Source: Ascaphus truei
Lineage: Eukaryota > Chordata > Amphibia > Anura > Ascaphidae
Direction: 5' to 3'
NCBI GenBank assembly: GCA_036426205.1
Contig: CM071579.1
Location: forward strand, 21,728,603 to 21,792,602
Length of the DNA stretch: 64,000 nucleotides
The notes below the pieces were generated by a model. That model was not told the DNA's origin. It worked only from the letters and a program-made list of their open reading frames with translations, and searched no databases. Position 1 is the first letter of the stretch; each line of letters begins with the position of its first letter. Shown here in pieces: positions 33,853-44,500 of this stretch. Position numbers and translations under genes: made by a program.

Positions 33853-35641
33853 TGTAACGGGTATTCCACCCCACCCAATCTCATATGTAGTGTGGGTGAG
33901 TAGAACATGTGTTGTTACCGGTGTGGTGCGTATACCTGCAGGCTCACAGGAGGTCTGAGCCTCCACTAATGAGAGCCTGGGGTGAATCCTCTGGAACGGA
34001 TCTTCGTTTACAGCGCCTCCACCTATGTAGGATTCTAGGGAAGTGTAGAATGACCCTACATAGGAACCCAATAAGAAACTACACACACAGTGATTATATA
34101 TAACTAAGGGCTTTACTACGAACATAGAGAATATCATAATCCATTACATAACATCATAACCTGTGTCCCTCTCACGAGGAGACACTACCCGTGGTGACGT
34201 CTCGCAGGACGATTCCCCGACACCAGGTGATCCCACCCAGTGTCCCAAGAACCCCACCCAATGTCCCGTACTCCTACAGAGATAGTCACTGGGTGACTGC
34301 GCAGTCACTAAAACCTCTAGGCCTGTTGGTGCACATATAATATTGATACCTTCCGAGCACTCCGATGCTCGGGCCTGCAACACTCTTCTCAAAGGGTCAG
34401 ACGTCCGTCTGATCCTTTCCAGGTACTCTGCCGGTGGACCCCAACGAGGGTCCCACCGCTCCACGGGAACTGCAACCGATCACGGCAACACCAACCACAT
34501 GGGAACAGCAACCGCCGTTATCAGCTTTCTGCCTAACTACTTCTAGAGTGACAGCAACCCTAACCTAGGGCCTGTCCCTGAGGAACCGCAACCTGGGATG
34601 GCTTGGGGAAAACTCCTAGGGCCTGTGGAACATTAACCTGCCCCCCTTCCCCTAGCTACCCAGTCTCAACTGTAACTGCTAATCCTAACAGCCTAACGCA
34701 CCTGCAGCCAACACTCAGCTCACACTGTTAGCCTGCAGGGATCCACACACACTTCACACACACTGCACGCACTGCGCCCAGCACATGCAGCGACACACAC
34801 ACAGACAGCTGCAATCACACACAGCCACCTGGATCCCGTAGCAATCCACTACTAGCACACTGTGCCTATTTGCCAGTGCCCACAGCCCTCTCCGCTGTGG
34901 CACTGCCAAACCTGCACCTTACACACACTAAGGGTGACCTCCCTATCTAGGGCCGTCCCTTATCAGTTACCCACTAACCTGGTGGGGAGTTGGGGCCTAC
35001 CTGGAGGGTGAGGGTACCTATCTGGATGCAGGAGCTGCACTCACTCCCTGCATCCTTCCTTCCCCTTCAGCTCCGCTGCTCCAACTGACGTGACTCAAAG
35101 CCCGGGAAATGTATCTATTCTCCCTCCAGGGCAGTCCTACAGCCCTATTGGCTCCTATCAGGCACCTGGTGCCTGCCTCGCTATGCCTCCTGGGAATTGT
35201 AGTCCCGAGGCCCCTACAATAACATTGGGGCCGCGTGCGCTCCTCCCCTCTGCCTACACTAACTCCTAATGGCCGCCTCAAGCTCTCTCTATGCTTCCCT
35301 ACTCTCGCGCGACCTCCTAAGAGCTGCCTTAGCTCCCTACCCCTATCTGCGCATGCGCGACCTATCTGGGGCTCTCCTGCCCTCGCGCGATCACTGCGCA
35401 TGCGCGACTTGAAGCGCAATGGCGGCGCCCTGCTCTGCGGCCGCCGGGACCTTAGAGACGCGATCGCGGCCTTAGCAACGGCCCGATCGCGTCCCCGGCA
35501 ACCGGCCGCAGGCAGGAGAAGCCGCGCTGCTCCCTGCTCCAGCCCCCACCCTTGGAAGCAGCCGTCGGGTTGTTCAGTACCCGCGATCGAGCTGCGCCAG
35601 GGGAGGGGGGTCTCCAGGAGCTGCTGGGGACCAGGGTTACA
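33853..35641 (-). repeat. 3' LTR (full length, 1789 bp)
   Basis: The full-length LTR, kin to the solo LTR at 20023-21110. It contains tandem-looking CACACACA words at 34740-34830, a CpG-rich zone at 35230-35560 with two GCGCATGCGC palindromes and an AATGGCGGCGCCCT motif, and at its outer end the word CAGCGCCTCCACCT. Confidence 0.85.
35349..35431. promoter_or_regulatory. NRF1-like and YY1-like cluster in LTR U3
   Basis: GCGCATGCGC at 35349-35358 and 35396-35405, and AATGGCGGCGCCCT at about 35418-35431. The same motif pair occurs in LTRs at 20975/21025 and at 58715/58546/58792. On the minus strand these lie 210-290 nt into the LTR, the U3 promoter region. In this element the 5' LTR has lost this segment. 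Confidence 0.55.
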
Positions 35642-35657
35642 CTCTCCCCCTGGTGAA
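35642..35657 (-). other. Polypurine tract
   Basis: Minus strand CCAGGGGGAGAG directly followed by the LTR start TGTAACCC. It fits a plus-strand primer for reverse transcription. Confidence 0.75.
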
Positions 35658-36085
35658 ACACCCAACGCCCTCGCTTGGGGAACGACATAGCATGGTACAC
35701 AGTTATACAATGAAAAGGCAGTGCATATGTACAACTTATCAATGGTGACTTTAAACCCCAGGTTACAATGCATTTCACACCCATTAATACCCGAGACTAG
35801 CTGAGACCGTTTGTGGGGTGCCCCTACCAGATCAGATGGGGGTACCTCACTTTTGCGTCCGTGAGCCTCCCCCAGAAAAATTTCTTGGAGAGCACACTCT
35901 AAGGCGACAGTTTCTGGCTCTTCGCTACTTCCTCCCCCTGGTGGAAGGAGTAGCCCAGTGTCTCTGAAGCAGACCTTTACCCGGTCATCTGCGGCAGGGA
36001 TGCGGTAGACCAGGAGGCCAGGACCTTTCCCGCGGTCCACCACCTGGCGAATGGCACGCTCCTTTTTGGGCGTAAAGGAGGCCAG

Positions 36086-37882
36086 TCACCCTGGATCTTC
36101 CTTTACACAGTCCTTGTCCCTACGGACTTGCGAGGCTTCCACTGAGAAGCGAGCACTGGGAAATGTCTCGGTTTCACCTGGCAGGGGGGAAAAAGTAGAC
36201 ACCTTACCCCTGCGGTGATTCACCGTGGCTAACAGGTCCTCGGGGACGCTGTCAGTTCCCACCTTGGTGGTATCGGGACCTGCCCCCGGCACTTCTGGGG
36301 CAGTCCACTTACGCGCTGAAAACTCGGGAGCGTTGGATCCCAGTCCTGGGACCACTTGTGTCGGAGCACACGGGCTCATACTCCGTTCAGAAGCCGCAAC
36401 TCTGGCCTTCTCCACGGCCACCTCCATCGGAGCTTGTGGGGAGTTAGGGAGTTCCTTATCACTCCACTGGCTTGGGATGGATTCTCCCAAGGAGGACACC
36501 TCCGCCAGGACGCGATGCAGAGGGGAGCCCTTCGCCCAGGAGACCAGACTTAAGGAGCCATCGTGCTCCGCGGTCACCTGGAGGCTCACCCCCGACACCC
36601 CTGGGGCAGTCGACTCACCCTTGTCGGCGTTAGGTACTGGTCCCCATTCTAGGACCGATGGTACCTCTGTAGTAGGTCGGACTGACCATTGTAGGGCACA
36701 CGGGCCCACAGCAGGGTCCGCAACATCGGAAGACACCTCTTCCAGGGTACACGGAACCACAGCAGACTCTGTATCCTGTGCATTACCGCTGGGGTGGTTC
36801 GCCGGTAGGCGCATCGCCACCGATGGGACTTCCACCTTTTCCCCGGAAGATATCATGACAGTATCCTCCGCAAGGTAGTCACCAGATTCTTCTGAAATAC
36901 AGCCAGTGGTTGTGGGTACGAAGCTGGCGTGCTCCGGTACCTCCACTGCAGTCGCGCTCTTCTCCGCCAAGGGTTCACTTAGCTCCTTAGCTGACTCTGT
37001 AGGCTGGGGTACAATAGGCATCAAGAAAATTGCACCGCAACAATCACATTGAGGTTCCCATGCCAGTGCACCTCTAGGACAGTCACAGGTGGGGCTAAAG
37101 CACTGCGTACACGGCTCCCCATCCACCTCGGTGATCCTGAAGTCTAGTGGCACTTGGGACATGACGGCTCCCTCGTCATAGGCTTCTTGCAAGCAGGGGC
37201 ACAGTAGCATAAGGAGATCTATTCCTGGCGCTCGCCAGGGCACATACACATTAGGGTGTATCCCCTGACAGTCTATCTCATCCTCATCATAGAACAGAGA
37301 GTCTATCTCATCCTCATCCTTAGAGATCAGAGTGTCTATCACAGCGTCCACGTATGGTTGAAGATAACCGTGCTTTCTCCCCCTGGTGGAATCTAAAGGA
37401 AGGGCACTTTTTACAAGGGATTGGTTTTCGCTCTGCACTGAGTCACTCTCATCACAGGGGAGGGGTTCTGACTTTCGTGCCAAACCCGGACAGATTGTTG
37501 CGATATCTGTCTGTGCAGGCTTGCAGTCAGCAGCACGTGCGCTCTCCTGATTTGGTGGGAGACGCCATTTTGCTGGGTCGGCATAGACTAGGGGGTACCC
37601 TTCTGAGGGGCCCCCGGGCATGAACAGTATGGACGGTGCCTCTGCCAGGCATATATCCTCAGTGTGAGTTACAACAAAAAGTATGGTTTTCCATGTGGAC
37701 GTGGGATCTTGTTCCTCCTCTAAGACACATGCCCACGGCCACCCAGGAATTTTACACATACCCTCCCGGACCTTCATCGCGGGTATACTAGCGGGTATGC
37801 CTCCTACCGCCACTACCTGGCCAGGCTCCATATACTGCCTCAACGCCCAGGCAAGGACCTCGTCTCCGGACTTCGCAAACAT
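36086..37882 (-). CDS. PNMA/Ty3-type Gag-like protein, 598 aa
   Basis: The frame starts 77 nt after the 5' LTR. Residues about 1-105 resemble the N-terminal region of PNMA (paraneoplastic Ma) and related Ty3-type Gag proteins: a helical LAWALRQYMEP segment, VVAVGGIPASIP around residue 24-36, a W-rich WACVLEEEQDP / WKTILFVV stretch and GPSEGYPLVY near residue 90. The rest is acidic and Ser/Pro/Glu-rich, with an acidic KDEDEIDSLFYDEDEID and a cysteine cluster CTQCFSPTCDC...CDCCGAIF near residue 255-285 that is not a CCHC knuckle. No capsid major-homology region, protease or RT seen. An in-frame TGA at 36088-36086 ends it. The frame then stays open, 14 codons later passing 36043, down to 35018 inside the LTR. 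Capsid or RNA-packaging role is inference. A domesticated host gene is unlikely given flanking LTRs. Confidence 0.6.
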   Translation of the reverse strand: MFAKSGDEVLAWALRQYMEPGQVVAVGGIPASIPAMKVREGMCKIPGWPWACVLEEEQDPTSTWKTILFVVTHTEDICLAEAPSILFMPGGPSEGYPLVYADPAKWRLPPNQESARAADCKPAQTDIATICPGLARKSEPLPCDESDSVQSENQSLVKSALPLDSTRGRKHGYLQPYVDAVIDTLISKDEDEIDSLFYDEDEIDCQGIHPNVYVPWRAPGIDLLMLLCPCLQEAYDEGAVMSQVPLDFRITEVDGEPCTQCFSPTCDCPRGALAWEPQCDCCGAIFLMPIVPQPTESAKELSEPLAEKSATAVEVPEHASFVPTTTGCISEESGDYLAEDTVMISSGEKVEVPSVAMRLPANHPSGNAQDTESAVVPCTLEEVSSDVADPAVGPCALQWSVRPTTEVPSVLEWGPVPNADKGESTAPGVSGVSLQVTAEHDGSLSLVSWAKGSPLHRVLAEVSSLGESIPSQWSDKELPNSPQAPMEVAVEKARVAASERSMSPCAPTQVVPGLGSNAPEFSARKWTAPEVPGAGPDTTKVGTDSVPEDLLATVNHRRGKVSTFSPLPGETETFPSARFSVEASQVRRDKDCVKEDPG

Positions 37883-37941
37883 GGCGACAAAAATAGGGAC
37901 GGGACAATTTAGAAAAATAGACAGGGCACCCCAGGTGGTAT

Positions 37942-37959
37942 CTCAGCAGCGCCTCCAAA
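37942..37959 (-). other. Primer-binding-like site
   Basis: Minus strand: the LTR end GTTACA is followed by TT and TGGAGGCGCTGCTGAGAT, with the TGG expected for pairing with a tRNA CCA end. I cannot name the tRNA. The word AGCGCCTCC, its inverse, also occurs within the full-length LTR (34012) and the solo LTR (20153). Confidence 0.55.
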
Positions 37960-38243
37960 TGTAACGGGTATTCCACCCCACCCAATCTCATATGTAGTGT
38001 GGGTGAGTAGAACATGTGTTGTTACCGGTGTGGTGCGTATACCTGCAGGCTCACAGGAGGTCTGAGCCTCCGCTAATGAGAGCCTGGGGTGAATCCTCTG
38101 GAACGGATCTTCGTTTACAGAAGCCGCGCTGCTCCCTGCTCCAGCCCCCACCCTTGGAAGCAGCCGTCGGGTTGTTCAGTACCCGCGATCGAGCTGCGCC
38201 AGGGGAGGGGGGTCTCCAGGAGCTGCTGGGGACCAGAGTTACA
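37960..38243 (-). repeat. 5' LTR with 1505-bp internal deletion
   Basis: Only 284 bp. It equals the first 161 bp (33853-34013) plus the last 123 bp (35519-35641) of the other LTR with two mismatches in total. The join is at CGTTTACAG/AAGCCGCGC. The lost part includes the NRF1/YY1 zone. Because the solo LTR retains the middle part, deletion is more likely than insertion in the other copy. Confidence 0.9.
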
Positions 38244-38467
38244 TATATATTTTTTGGAGAGAGGGTGTTTGGAAGGGCGATAGGGAGTTCACATTATAAT
38301 CTTCTGTTAACAGTACATTTCCATGTGTATGATGTTACTAACAGTTACAGCCTATGACACTGTTCTGTAGTAATGCATAAGGTTTAAGAGCAACTATGAG
38401 AGATTTTTTTCAGGGTCTATATGGGCATTATGACTTTAGATGATGATAAATATAATATATATATATA

Positions 38468-38619
38468 CTAGCTGAGAGCCCCGGCGTTGCCCGGGATGTT
38501 TGTGGTGTGGGGGTGGCATTTGGGTGGGGAGTGGTCCACGCGGGCCATGGCGGTGTGCGGTGGTACTGCTGCTGTGGCTGTACTGATGGTGATTGTATCG
38601 GTGTGCTGATTTGGGAGGG

Positions 38620-38678
<59 letters not shown>

Positions 38679-38888
38679 TGCGTGCGTGTGTGTGTGTGTG
38701 TTTGTGTGTGTGGGTTGTGTGTGTGTGTGTGTCTCTGTGTGTCCTTTGGCCCGTAACTCCGCCTCAGGCCAATGAGAGGTGTGCGGGGGCGGCCCAAGGG
38801 ACCAATGAGATTTCCCCTAGGGACACCGGACATCCAGACATCCAGACATCCAGACAGGCATACAGTGCTTTCAATTTTATATATTAAG
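38468..38888. mobile_element. Unassigned repeat, family E (copy 1)
   Basis: Starts CTAGCTGAGAGCCCCGGCGT, with the short palindrome CCGGCGTTGCCCGG, and ends near CATACAGTGCTTTCA and TTTATATATTAAGAT. The inside has a large TG microsatellite (38619-38735) and GGCCCGTAACTCCGCCTCAG, AATGAGAGGTGTGCGGGGGC. Copies at 39070-39335 (right part) and 48167-48470 (left part). Class unclear: a Penelope-type or other retroelement end is possible. Confidence 0.6.
38619..38735. repeat. TG/CGTG microsatellite
   Basis: GTGTGT and GTGCGTGC runs. Z-DNA-prone alternating purine-pyrimidine. Confidence 0.9.
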
Positions 38889-39069
38889 ATGTAAATGCAA
38901 TGTTTTGATTGTAATTTGAGGTTTTTGATTGGCATTTGAGGATTTTGATTTGAAGATCTGATTGGATTATTAAAGGAAATGGATTTTATTGTAGTGTGTC
39001 TGTATGGAGAAGTTGTATTTGTAGTACAGCATGTTTTTGATAACCCTTCTACATTTATTTGTATATTGG

Positions 39070-39335
<266 letters not shown>

Positions 39336-40074
39336 ATAAGATAGTCATCCATTCAATATCTTTGAGTATTGTTGATGTTTAGAACAGTGTAATAGCAGCA
39401 TGCAATATTTCCATGGCATTATAGTTATCAAACATAAATGGTGTGTTGCAAACACTCTTTTTGATGCTGTTTAACTTTCTCTGTTTTTATGGGGGTAAAG
39501 AAAAGTAACATTGAGTACTGTATGGATGCACTTTGCTCAGTGTAACACTTCTATTGTTGCAATCTTTGATTATTCATTTGGTTGTTAAAGAGAATCTTTA
39601 ACGATCATCGACGGTTGTTGCTGTAATAGTATATTGACTGTATTTCTACCTCTAGTAATGGGCTTTGTGTGGAATATTTTAATATTATTGATCTCGAGCA
39701 AGTGCACAAGTGTTTAAAAGAAACATGATTTACTTGCACAAAGACTGACCCATTTTGAGAGATGGGTAGATGCCCTGATCTGTATTGTGGGGGTGAAACT
39801 TAAAACGGGGAGACGTTGAATGGGTCCTCCTTCTTGTAGCATTGATATTGCGTTTACTTCTTTCAGATCATGTTCATGCCATGGTTGTACAGTATATACG
39901 TGTATCTATCAGTAAGCATTTGTTATTCTTAAAAATAAACACTTATCAAGCCAAGCAAGCACGGCACCAGCGAGCCCGTCCCTAGGCAGTAAGCAGGTAA
40001 GGTACCACTTAGGGGCGGCAGGTCTCAGGGGGCGGGAGGGAGGATCAGCACTGCTGCTTTTCTTTTTTTAAATA
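39336..40074. other. Non-coding stretch
   Basis: AT-rich, no gene or repeat ends recognised. Confidence 0.4.
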
Positions 40075-40385
40075 CATGTAGGATTGAAGCAGGAGGTCTC
40101 TGGAGCTGAACCCCGTAAATGTCTGCTCTGGGGACCCCCTACTTCCTGAAATACTAACCTCCTTAGTGGGAGTTAAGCTCAGGTTTAAATCCCCCAGTCA
40201 CATGGGCCAATAAGAAGCTGCATACGATGTCACGCCTTCCTATTGGCCCTTGTGATGGAACAGCTAAACCTGAGCAGGAGATACCAGCACCCCCTAAGGA
40301 GATCTGTGTCTCAGGAAGCAGGGGTTCCCCAAAGCTGAAATTAATGGGATTTAACTCCGGAGACCCCCTGCTTCCTACCTGGGTG
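40075..40385. repeat. Foldback repeat, family F (best copy)
   Basis: GAAGCAGGAGGTCTCTGGAG at the left and CCGGAGACCCCCTGCTTCC at the right are inverted, as are GCTCAGGTTTAAATCC and GGAACAGCTAAACCTGAGC, and CATGGGCCAATAAGAAG and CTTCCTATTGGCCC. A 300-bp foldback, non-coding. Related blocks are at 13135, 27740 and 28520. Confidence 0.7.
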
Positions 40386-40497
40386 GGGGGGATTTTTGTG
40401 GGAAGATTTTTTTGAGGGGGGATTTTGTTTTCTTTTGGGAGGTGGAGGGGGCGTCCTTAATAGTGCTTGCCTAAGGGCGACACATACCCTAGGTCAG

Positions 40498-40565
40498 GGG
40501 AGCGCAAACGTTTTCAGCTGCGCCCCACTGCCTGCTCCACCTTGCTCTTGCGCCTGTAATAAACA
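40498..40565. mobile_element. hAT-like left end fragment
   Basis: CAGGGGAGCGCAAACGTTTT resembles hAT-type MITE ends such as CAGGGGTGCGCAA at 44245. The matching right end type AACGTTTGCGCCCCCCTG is found only at 63714-63731, far away. Partial copy. Confidence 0.5.
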
Positions 40566-40839
40566 ACTAAATACGATGAAACAGCAATCCCTGGTATATG
40601 CCCGATAGTGAAACAATCATCTTAAACAAACATCTCAGCGCTGCCTGTACACCATAATAGTAGTAGAACAAATCGTTTACTTAAACATGAAAGAATAACA
40701 ACAAATTTGATACAATAAACAGGGGTCACTGCTCGGGGCCTCCCCAATTCGGCACTACCATTGGCCTCACATCGATGCGGAAAACAAGGGTCCTATCTAG
40801 TAGCAATATAAGTAGGGTGACTTGGCTGATGTTGTCCCT

Positions 40840-41145
40840 CATAGAAATGGGCATATTTGTTTGCTGGCCTAAGAGAACTTTGCGAATTTCACCCTTTTTA
40901 GATCAGAAAAAGTTTGCATTTTTTTGATTTTGAAATCCATTTTAAAAAGTCACAGGGCTAGGCTGCTATTTTGCCACTTTAAACAAACAAAATAGTGAAT
41001 TTTGAACAATTTAGGCCGTTTTTGTTACTTTTGGCTCCAAACGTTTGAGGAAAATATTGGCAGGTTTTGGTAACTTTTTTAAAGTTTATTCAAACCTGCG
41101 GATAAGCGAACCTCGACCGGTTTACAAATCTCTATAGCCACTCCT
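40840..41145. repeat. Foldback-like repeat with GAACTTTGCGAATTTC
   Basis: TAGAAATGGGCATATTTGTT at the left and CGGTTTACAAATCTCTATAG at the right are loosely inverted, and the inside is rich in TTTGCGAA and GTTTGAGG words, like common frog MITEs. Non-coding. Confidence 0.4.
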
Positions 41146-41286
41146 CACCAGAGCTGTGGCCTTCTAAAATTGCCTCCGTAACCCACACATCTCCCCCGTT
41201 AGATGCCACTGGGTGGGAAACAAGCATTTCCCTGTTCCAGTTTGGAGTTCATGTACAGGTGTATACAATGTTATTGCCACCCATGG

Positions 41287-41440
41287 TGCCCTGTGCATCT
41301 CCCGTTGGTGCCCTGTGCATGTCTCGCTTATGCCCTGTGCATCTCCCACTGGTGTCCTGTGCATCTCCAATTGGTGCCCTGTGCATCTCCCGCTGGAGCC
41401 CTGTGCATCTTCCGCTGGTCCCCGGTGCATCTATGGGTTT
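41287..41440. repeat. 22-bp minisatellite
   Basis: Seven copies of a 22-bp unit, TGCCCTGTGCATCTCCCGTTGG, with scattered changes. Open frames through it on both strands are by-products. Confidence 0.9.
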
Positions 41441-42585
41441 GCAATATGGATAGCTACATCTGTACAGCGTGGATATCACTCACTAGAACTGTATGTGTTC
41501 CTCAGAGCTGCTTTGCATGTCCAGGGCTGAGTTCCACCAATGGGTTCCTTTGTTTTGAGCTTCTGGCGTGGCAGATTGTCACACTGCTGGAGGGGACAGA
41601 GGGCCCCCAAACCATGCATACATATGGTTGAATAAGAGCTGCTGCTTTCCCCATGACTCTCAGCATCACTACCACAAGAGGGGGGTACAGTCATGAGCAC
41701 TAGTCCACGTCTGTTGTGAGGGGCACCCTTTTAGTTTTTGAACTATCAAGAGCCCGACCCACTAATTCAACAAACTCTTGGTAAGGGTATGGAAAAATAG
41801 ACCCTACTGGCTATTTTCCAGCAAGTTCCGGAAAATTGTAGTTGCTCTCTAAAGTTTTTGCCCTCTGCAAAGCTAAAGAGCATTATATCAACCACCAGCA
41901 TTTTGTCCAATTTGTAACTCAGCAAAAGAACCCTAATTATTGCGAGCTTCGTGGCAATGGGTTTGTGTATTGGAGTATACAGAATTGTTCAAGAATTGGG
42001 CCCCTTTCTCCCATGCCTGTGCTGCAAACGGATAGTATCAGCTTGTGACGCAGTCCTCACAGCCTCATCATCACCACTATTATTACTAAGTATTTCTATT
42101 ATCAGTAGCTCATTATCACAAAGACCTTCACCATCCACCAACAAAGCCCTCTGTCATCTGATTGAGTACCAGGAACGAAGCTATCCCTACCCACAACTGT
42201 GCGACTGCTAGTGCCATTCTGACTTCTTTCCCATGTGGACCAATGATGACGGGTCATATGCCATATAAGTGAAGAGGTAACCAAAAGAGTCCCTGCTTTC
42301 CCCCGGCACAGCCAAAACAACAGGTGGTAGCACCGGCCACATCCCCTCCCTCTATATTAAAACAAACTCCAAACTATTGGCTTTTGACTCCTACATGAAG
42401 GAGCAGGTTGAGAGCAGCTGTCCCGAATTCCAGGCCGTAAGGGTCCTGCTGCACTGGATCTGAGAGGGTTTAGATCAGAACAGTCAAACTCAGATTAGCT
42501 TGGGGCCAATTCTTAAATCTGAATGCAACACTCAGGTCGCACCAGGACAAAATAAAGAGTCACTATAATCTGCACGGACACTTTT
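41441..42585. other. Non-coding stretch
   Basis: No gene, RNA or repeat ends that I can support. Confidence 0.4.
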
Positions 42586-42765
42586 TTTCTTGAGCTTTCC
42601 TTATTAAAAATATGTAAATTCCCCCTCTCTCTCTCACCATCCCCTCCCCCCATCCCCTCTCTCACCCCAGCCACTCTCCCCCTATCTCCTCTCTCTATCA
42701 CCCCAGCCCCTCTCTCACCCCATCCCCTCTCCCTCCATCCCGTCTCTCTCTCTGACCAGTGGGGG
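42586..42765. repeat. CT-rich low-complexity
   Basis: Imperfect TCTCTCACCCCATCCCCTCT units, pyrimidine-rich. Confidence 0.75.
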
Positions 42766-43186
42766 GAGAGAAGGCCTGGCACCCATCAGAGGACTGGCAG
42801 GCGGACATAACTTCCAGCGCTGGCCGGCTGGGACCCTGCGGCTGCTGGGCCCGGGATAGCTGCCCGAGCTCTCTCCCTGGTCCCAGTGCGGCATCAGTGC
42901 GATGAACGGGCGAGGGCCACATGGTGACACCTTATGAGTTTCTTGTTTGATTGACCTGACTTAGATGCTGCTGCTTGCTAAATGTTATTCTAGACGCTCT
43001 CCTGCCCCTCCCCCTCTTTTCAATTTTGCTTCATTCGCAAACTAGAGCAAAAAATACTCACCTACAGCATTGCCCTATAATTCTGATCTACTGGAAAAAA
43101 ACAATACGGCCTACGTACTAACATCATATTTTAAACATATTTGCGTGTCAAAATTGTAGTTTTAAAATGTGGAACAAACCTTCATC

Positions 43187-43460
43187 ATGTATGTAGGAAG
43201 GTCATGTATGTAGGAAGGTCATGTATGTAGGAAGGTCATGTATTTAGAAGGTCATGGTATGTAGGAAGGTCAGTGTATGTAGGAAGGTCATGTATGTAGG
43301 AAGGTTGATGGTAGTCATGTATGGGGAAGGTCCATGTATGTAGTGAAGGTCATGTAGTATTTAGGAAGGTCCCTGTATTATGAAGGGCCATGTATGTAGG
43401 AAGGTCATGTATGTAGGAAGGTCATGTATGTAGGAAGGTCATGTATGTAGGAAGGTTATG
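43187..43460. repeat. 17-bp minisatellite
   Basis: About 16 copies of ATGTATGTAGGAAGGTC with indels in the middle copies (43250-43390), regular at both ends. Confidence 0.9.
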
Positions 43461-44236
43461 TTATACATATGATACATAGTTCTTTGTTTGAAATTAAGTT
43501 TGACCCATGTTGAATACTTGATTGATACAATTTTATTTAAAACAGGATTATCTGTATTTATTTTATAACAAGTATTAATAAATGTAAGTTATTAGTGCAA
43601 TATTATTTGGAATAGCCATAGTGTATTATTAATCCTGCGCTGACAATATACAGTAAACAGACTTTTTAGGATTAATCCCAGGTTCAACTTGGAAGACAAT
43701 TAAGATGCAGCTTTAACAAAAAAATGTTGCGTTGCACCGATACAATTTGTTTTAGTATGTACCATGTGCGTCTGTCCGTCATGTACATCTCAATTGTTTG
43801 TACTAATATACCTATAGACTTACAGCCCCTCCCTCCCCAGTGTCGCGGGCAAAAAAGCAAACACAGCGTCTGCCCGAAACGCGCTGTGAGGGGGGGTCCA
43901 TGCTTCTGTATGGGACCCCCTGTAGCATTAATCCTTCTGAGCCACGACCGCAATGACAATGGTAAGGTTGGCTACATCTGTAACCAACACCATTTTTGAT
44001 GCTTAAGGTACATAATTAGGAAATAAAGTTCATACAAAGACGCACACAATGTCAATTTGACACCACAAGAATATATGTTGGGCAGATACCGTAGATAGGC
44101 CCCGATATGTATTCTTGTAGTGTGCGTTGTGGCAGTGCTGTTAGACATACACATTTATTCATCTGCATCATGTTGTGCTTTTTTAGTGCTTCGGGCTTTG
44201 CCTAAAAGATGATTTTGTGTGGTGTCCCTGCCTACC
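43461..44236. other. Non-coding stretch
   Basis: An inverted patch GGGGGGGTCCATGCTTCTGT / ATGGGACCCCCTGTAGC at 43890-43925 may be a family F remnant. Otherwise nothing seen. Confidence 0.35.
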
Positions 44237-44244
44237 CTATAACC

Positions 44245-44500
44245 CAGGGGTGCGCAATGTTTTTCCCCTGCACACCCCGGCCGGCGCACTCCTCCTTGAC
44301 TCCGGCGTTCTGAGGTCACGACGTCATTTTGCCATGGCAACGCGTCACCAGAAGCCGTCTGAACCACGGTAAGTGAAGTTACAGAGGCCTTTGCGGCTCC
44401 CCCAGCATTTTATTTAAATGCCTTCGGGAAGAGCGCACAGCCTCTGTAAATGCCGCGCCCCCCGCAGAGAATCTCGCAACCCCGAGTTTGCGCACCCCTG
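44245..44500. mobile_element. hAT MITE with perfect 8-bp target duplication
   Basis: Starts CAGGGGTGCGCAATG and ends GTTTGCGCACCCCTG, flanked on both sides by CTATAACC (44237-44244 and 44501-44508). An 8-bp duplication and CAGGGGTG-type ends are the hAT pattern. It is 256 bp, non-coding and GC-rich, with CCATGGCAACGCGTCACC inside. The clean ends suggest a fairly recent insertion. Confidence 0.9.

Larger units (their letters stand above)
33853..38243 (-). mobile_element. Young LTR retroelement with PNMA-like Gag frame
   Basis: The element reads on the minus strand. Its 5' LTR is 38243-37960 and its 3' LTR 35641-33853. Both begin TGTAAC and end GTTACA on that strand, and TATA lies on both sides (a low-complexity 4-bp duplication, compare CATA at the solo LTR). 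After the 5' LTR comes a primer-binding-like TGGAGGCGCTGCTGAGAT. Just before the 3' LTR is the purine tract AGGGGGAGAG. Over the 284 aligned LTR positions I count two differences, so the insertion is recent. The inner 2.3 kb holds one long frame and no reverse transcriptase, integrase or protease motif, so it is probably non-autonomous. Confidence 0.85.

Noticed and set aside
35018..36043. Separate second protein of the LTR element
   Set aside because: It lacks its own ATG at the start, runs far into the LTR and shows no domain. I only note that it is in frame after the TGA.
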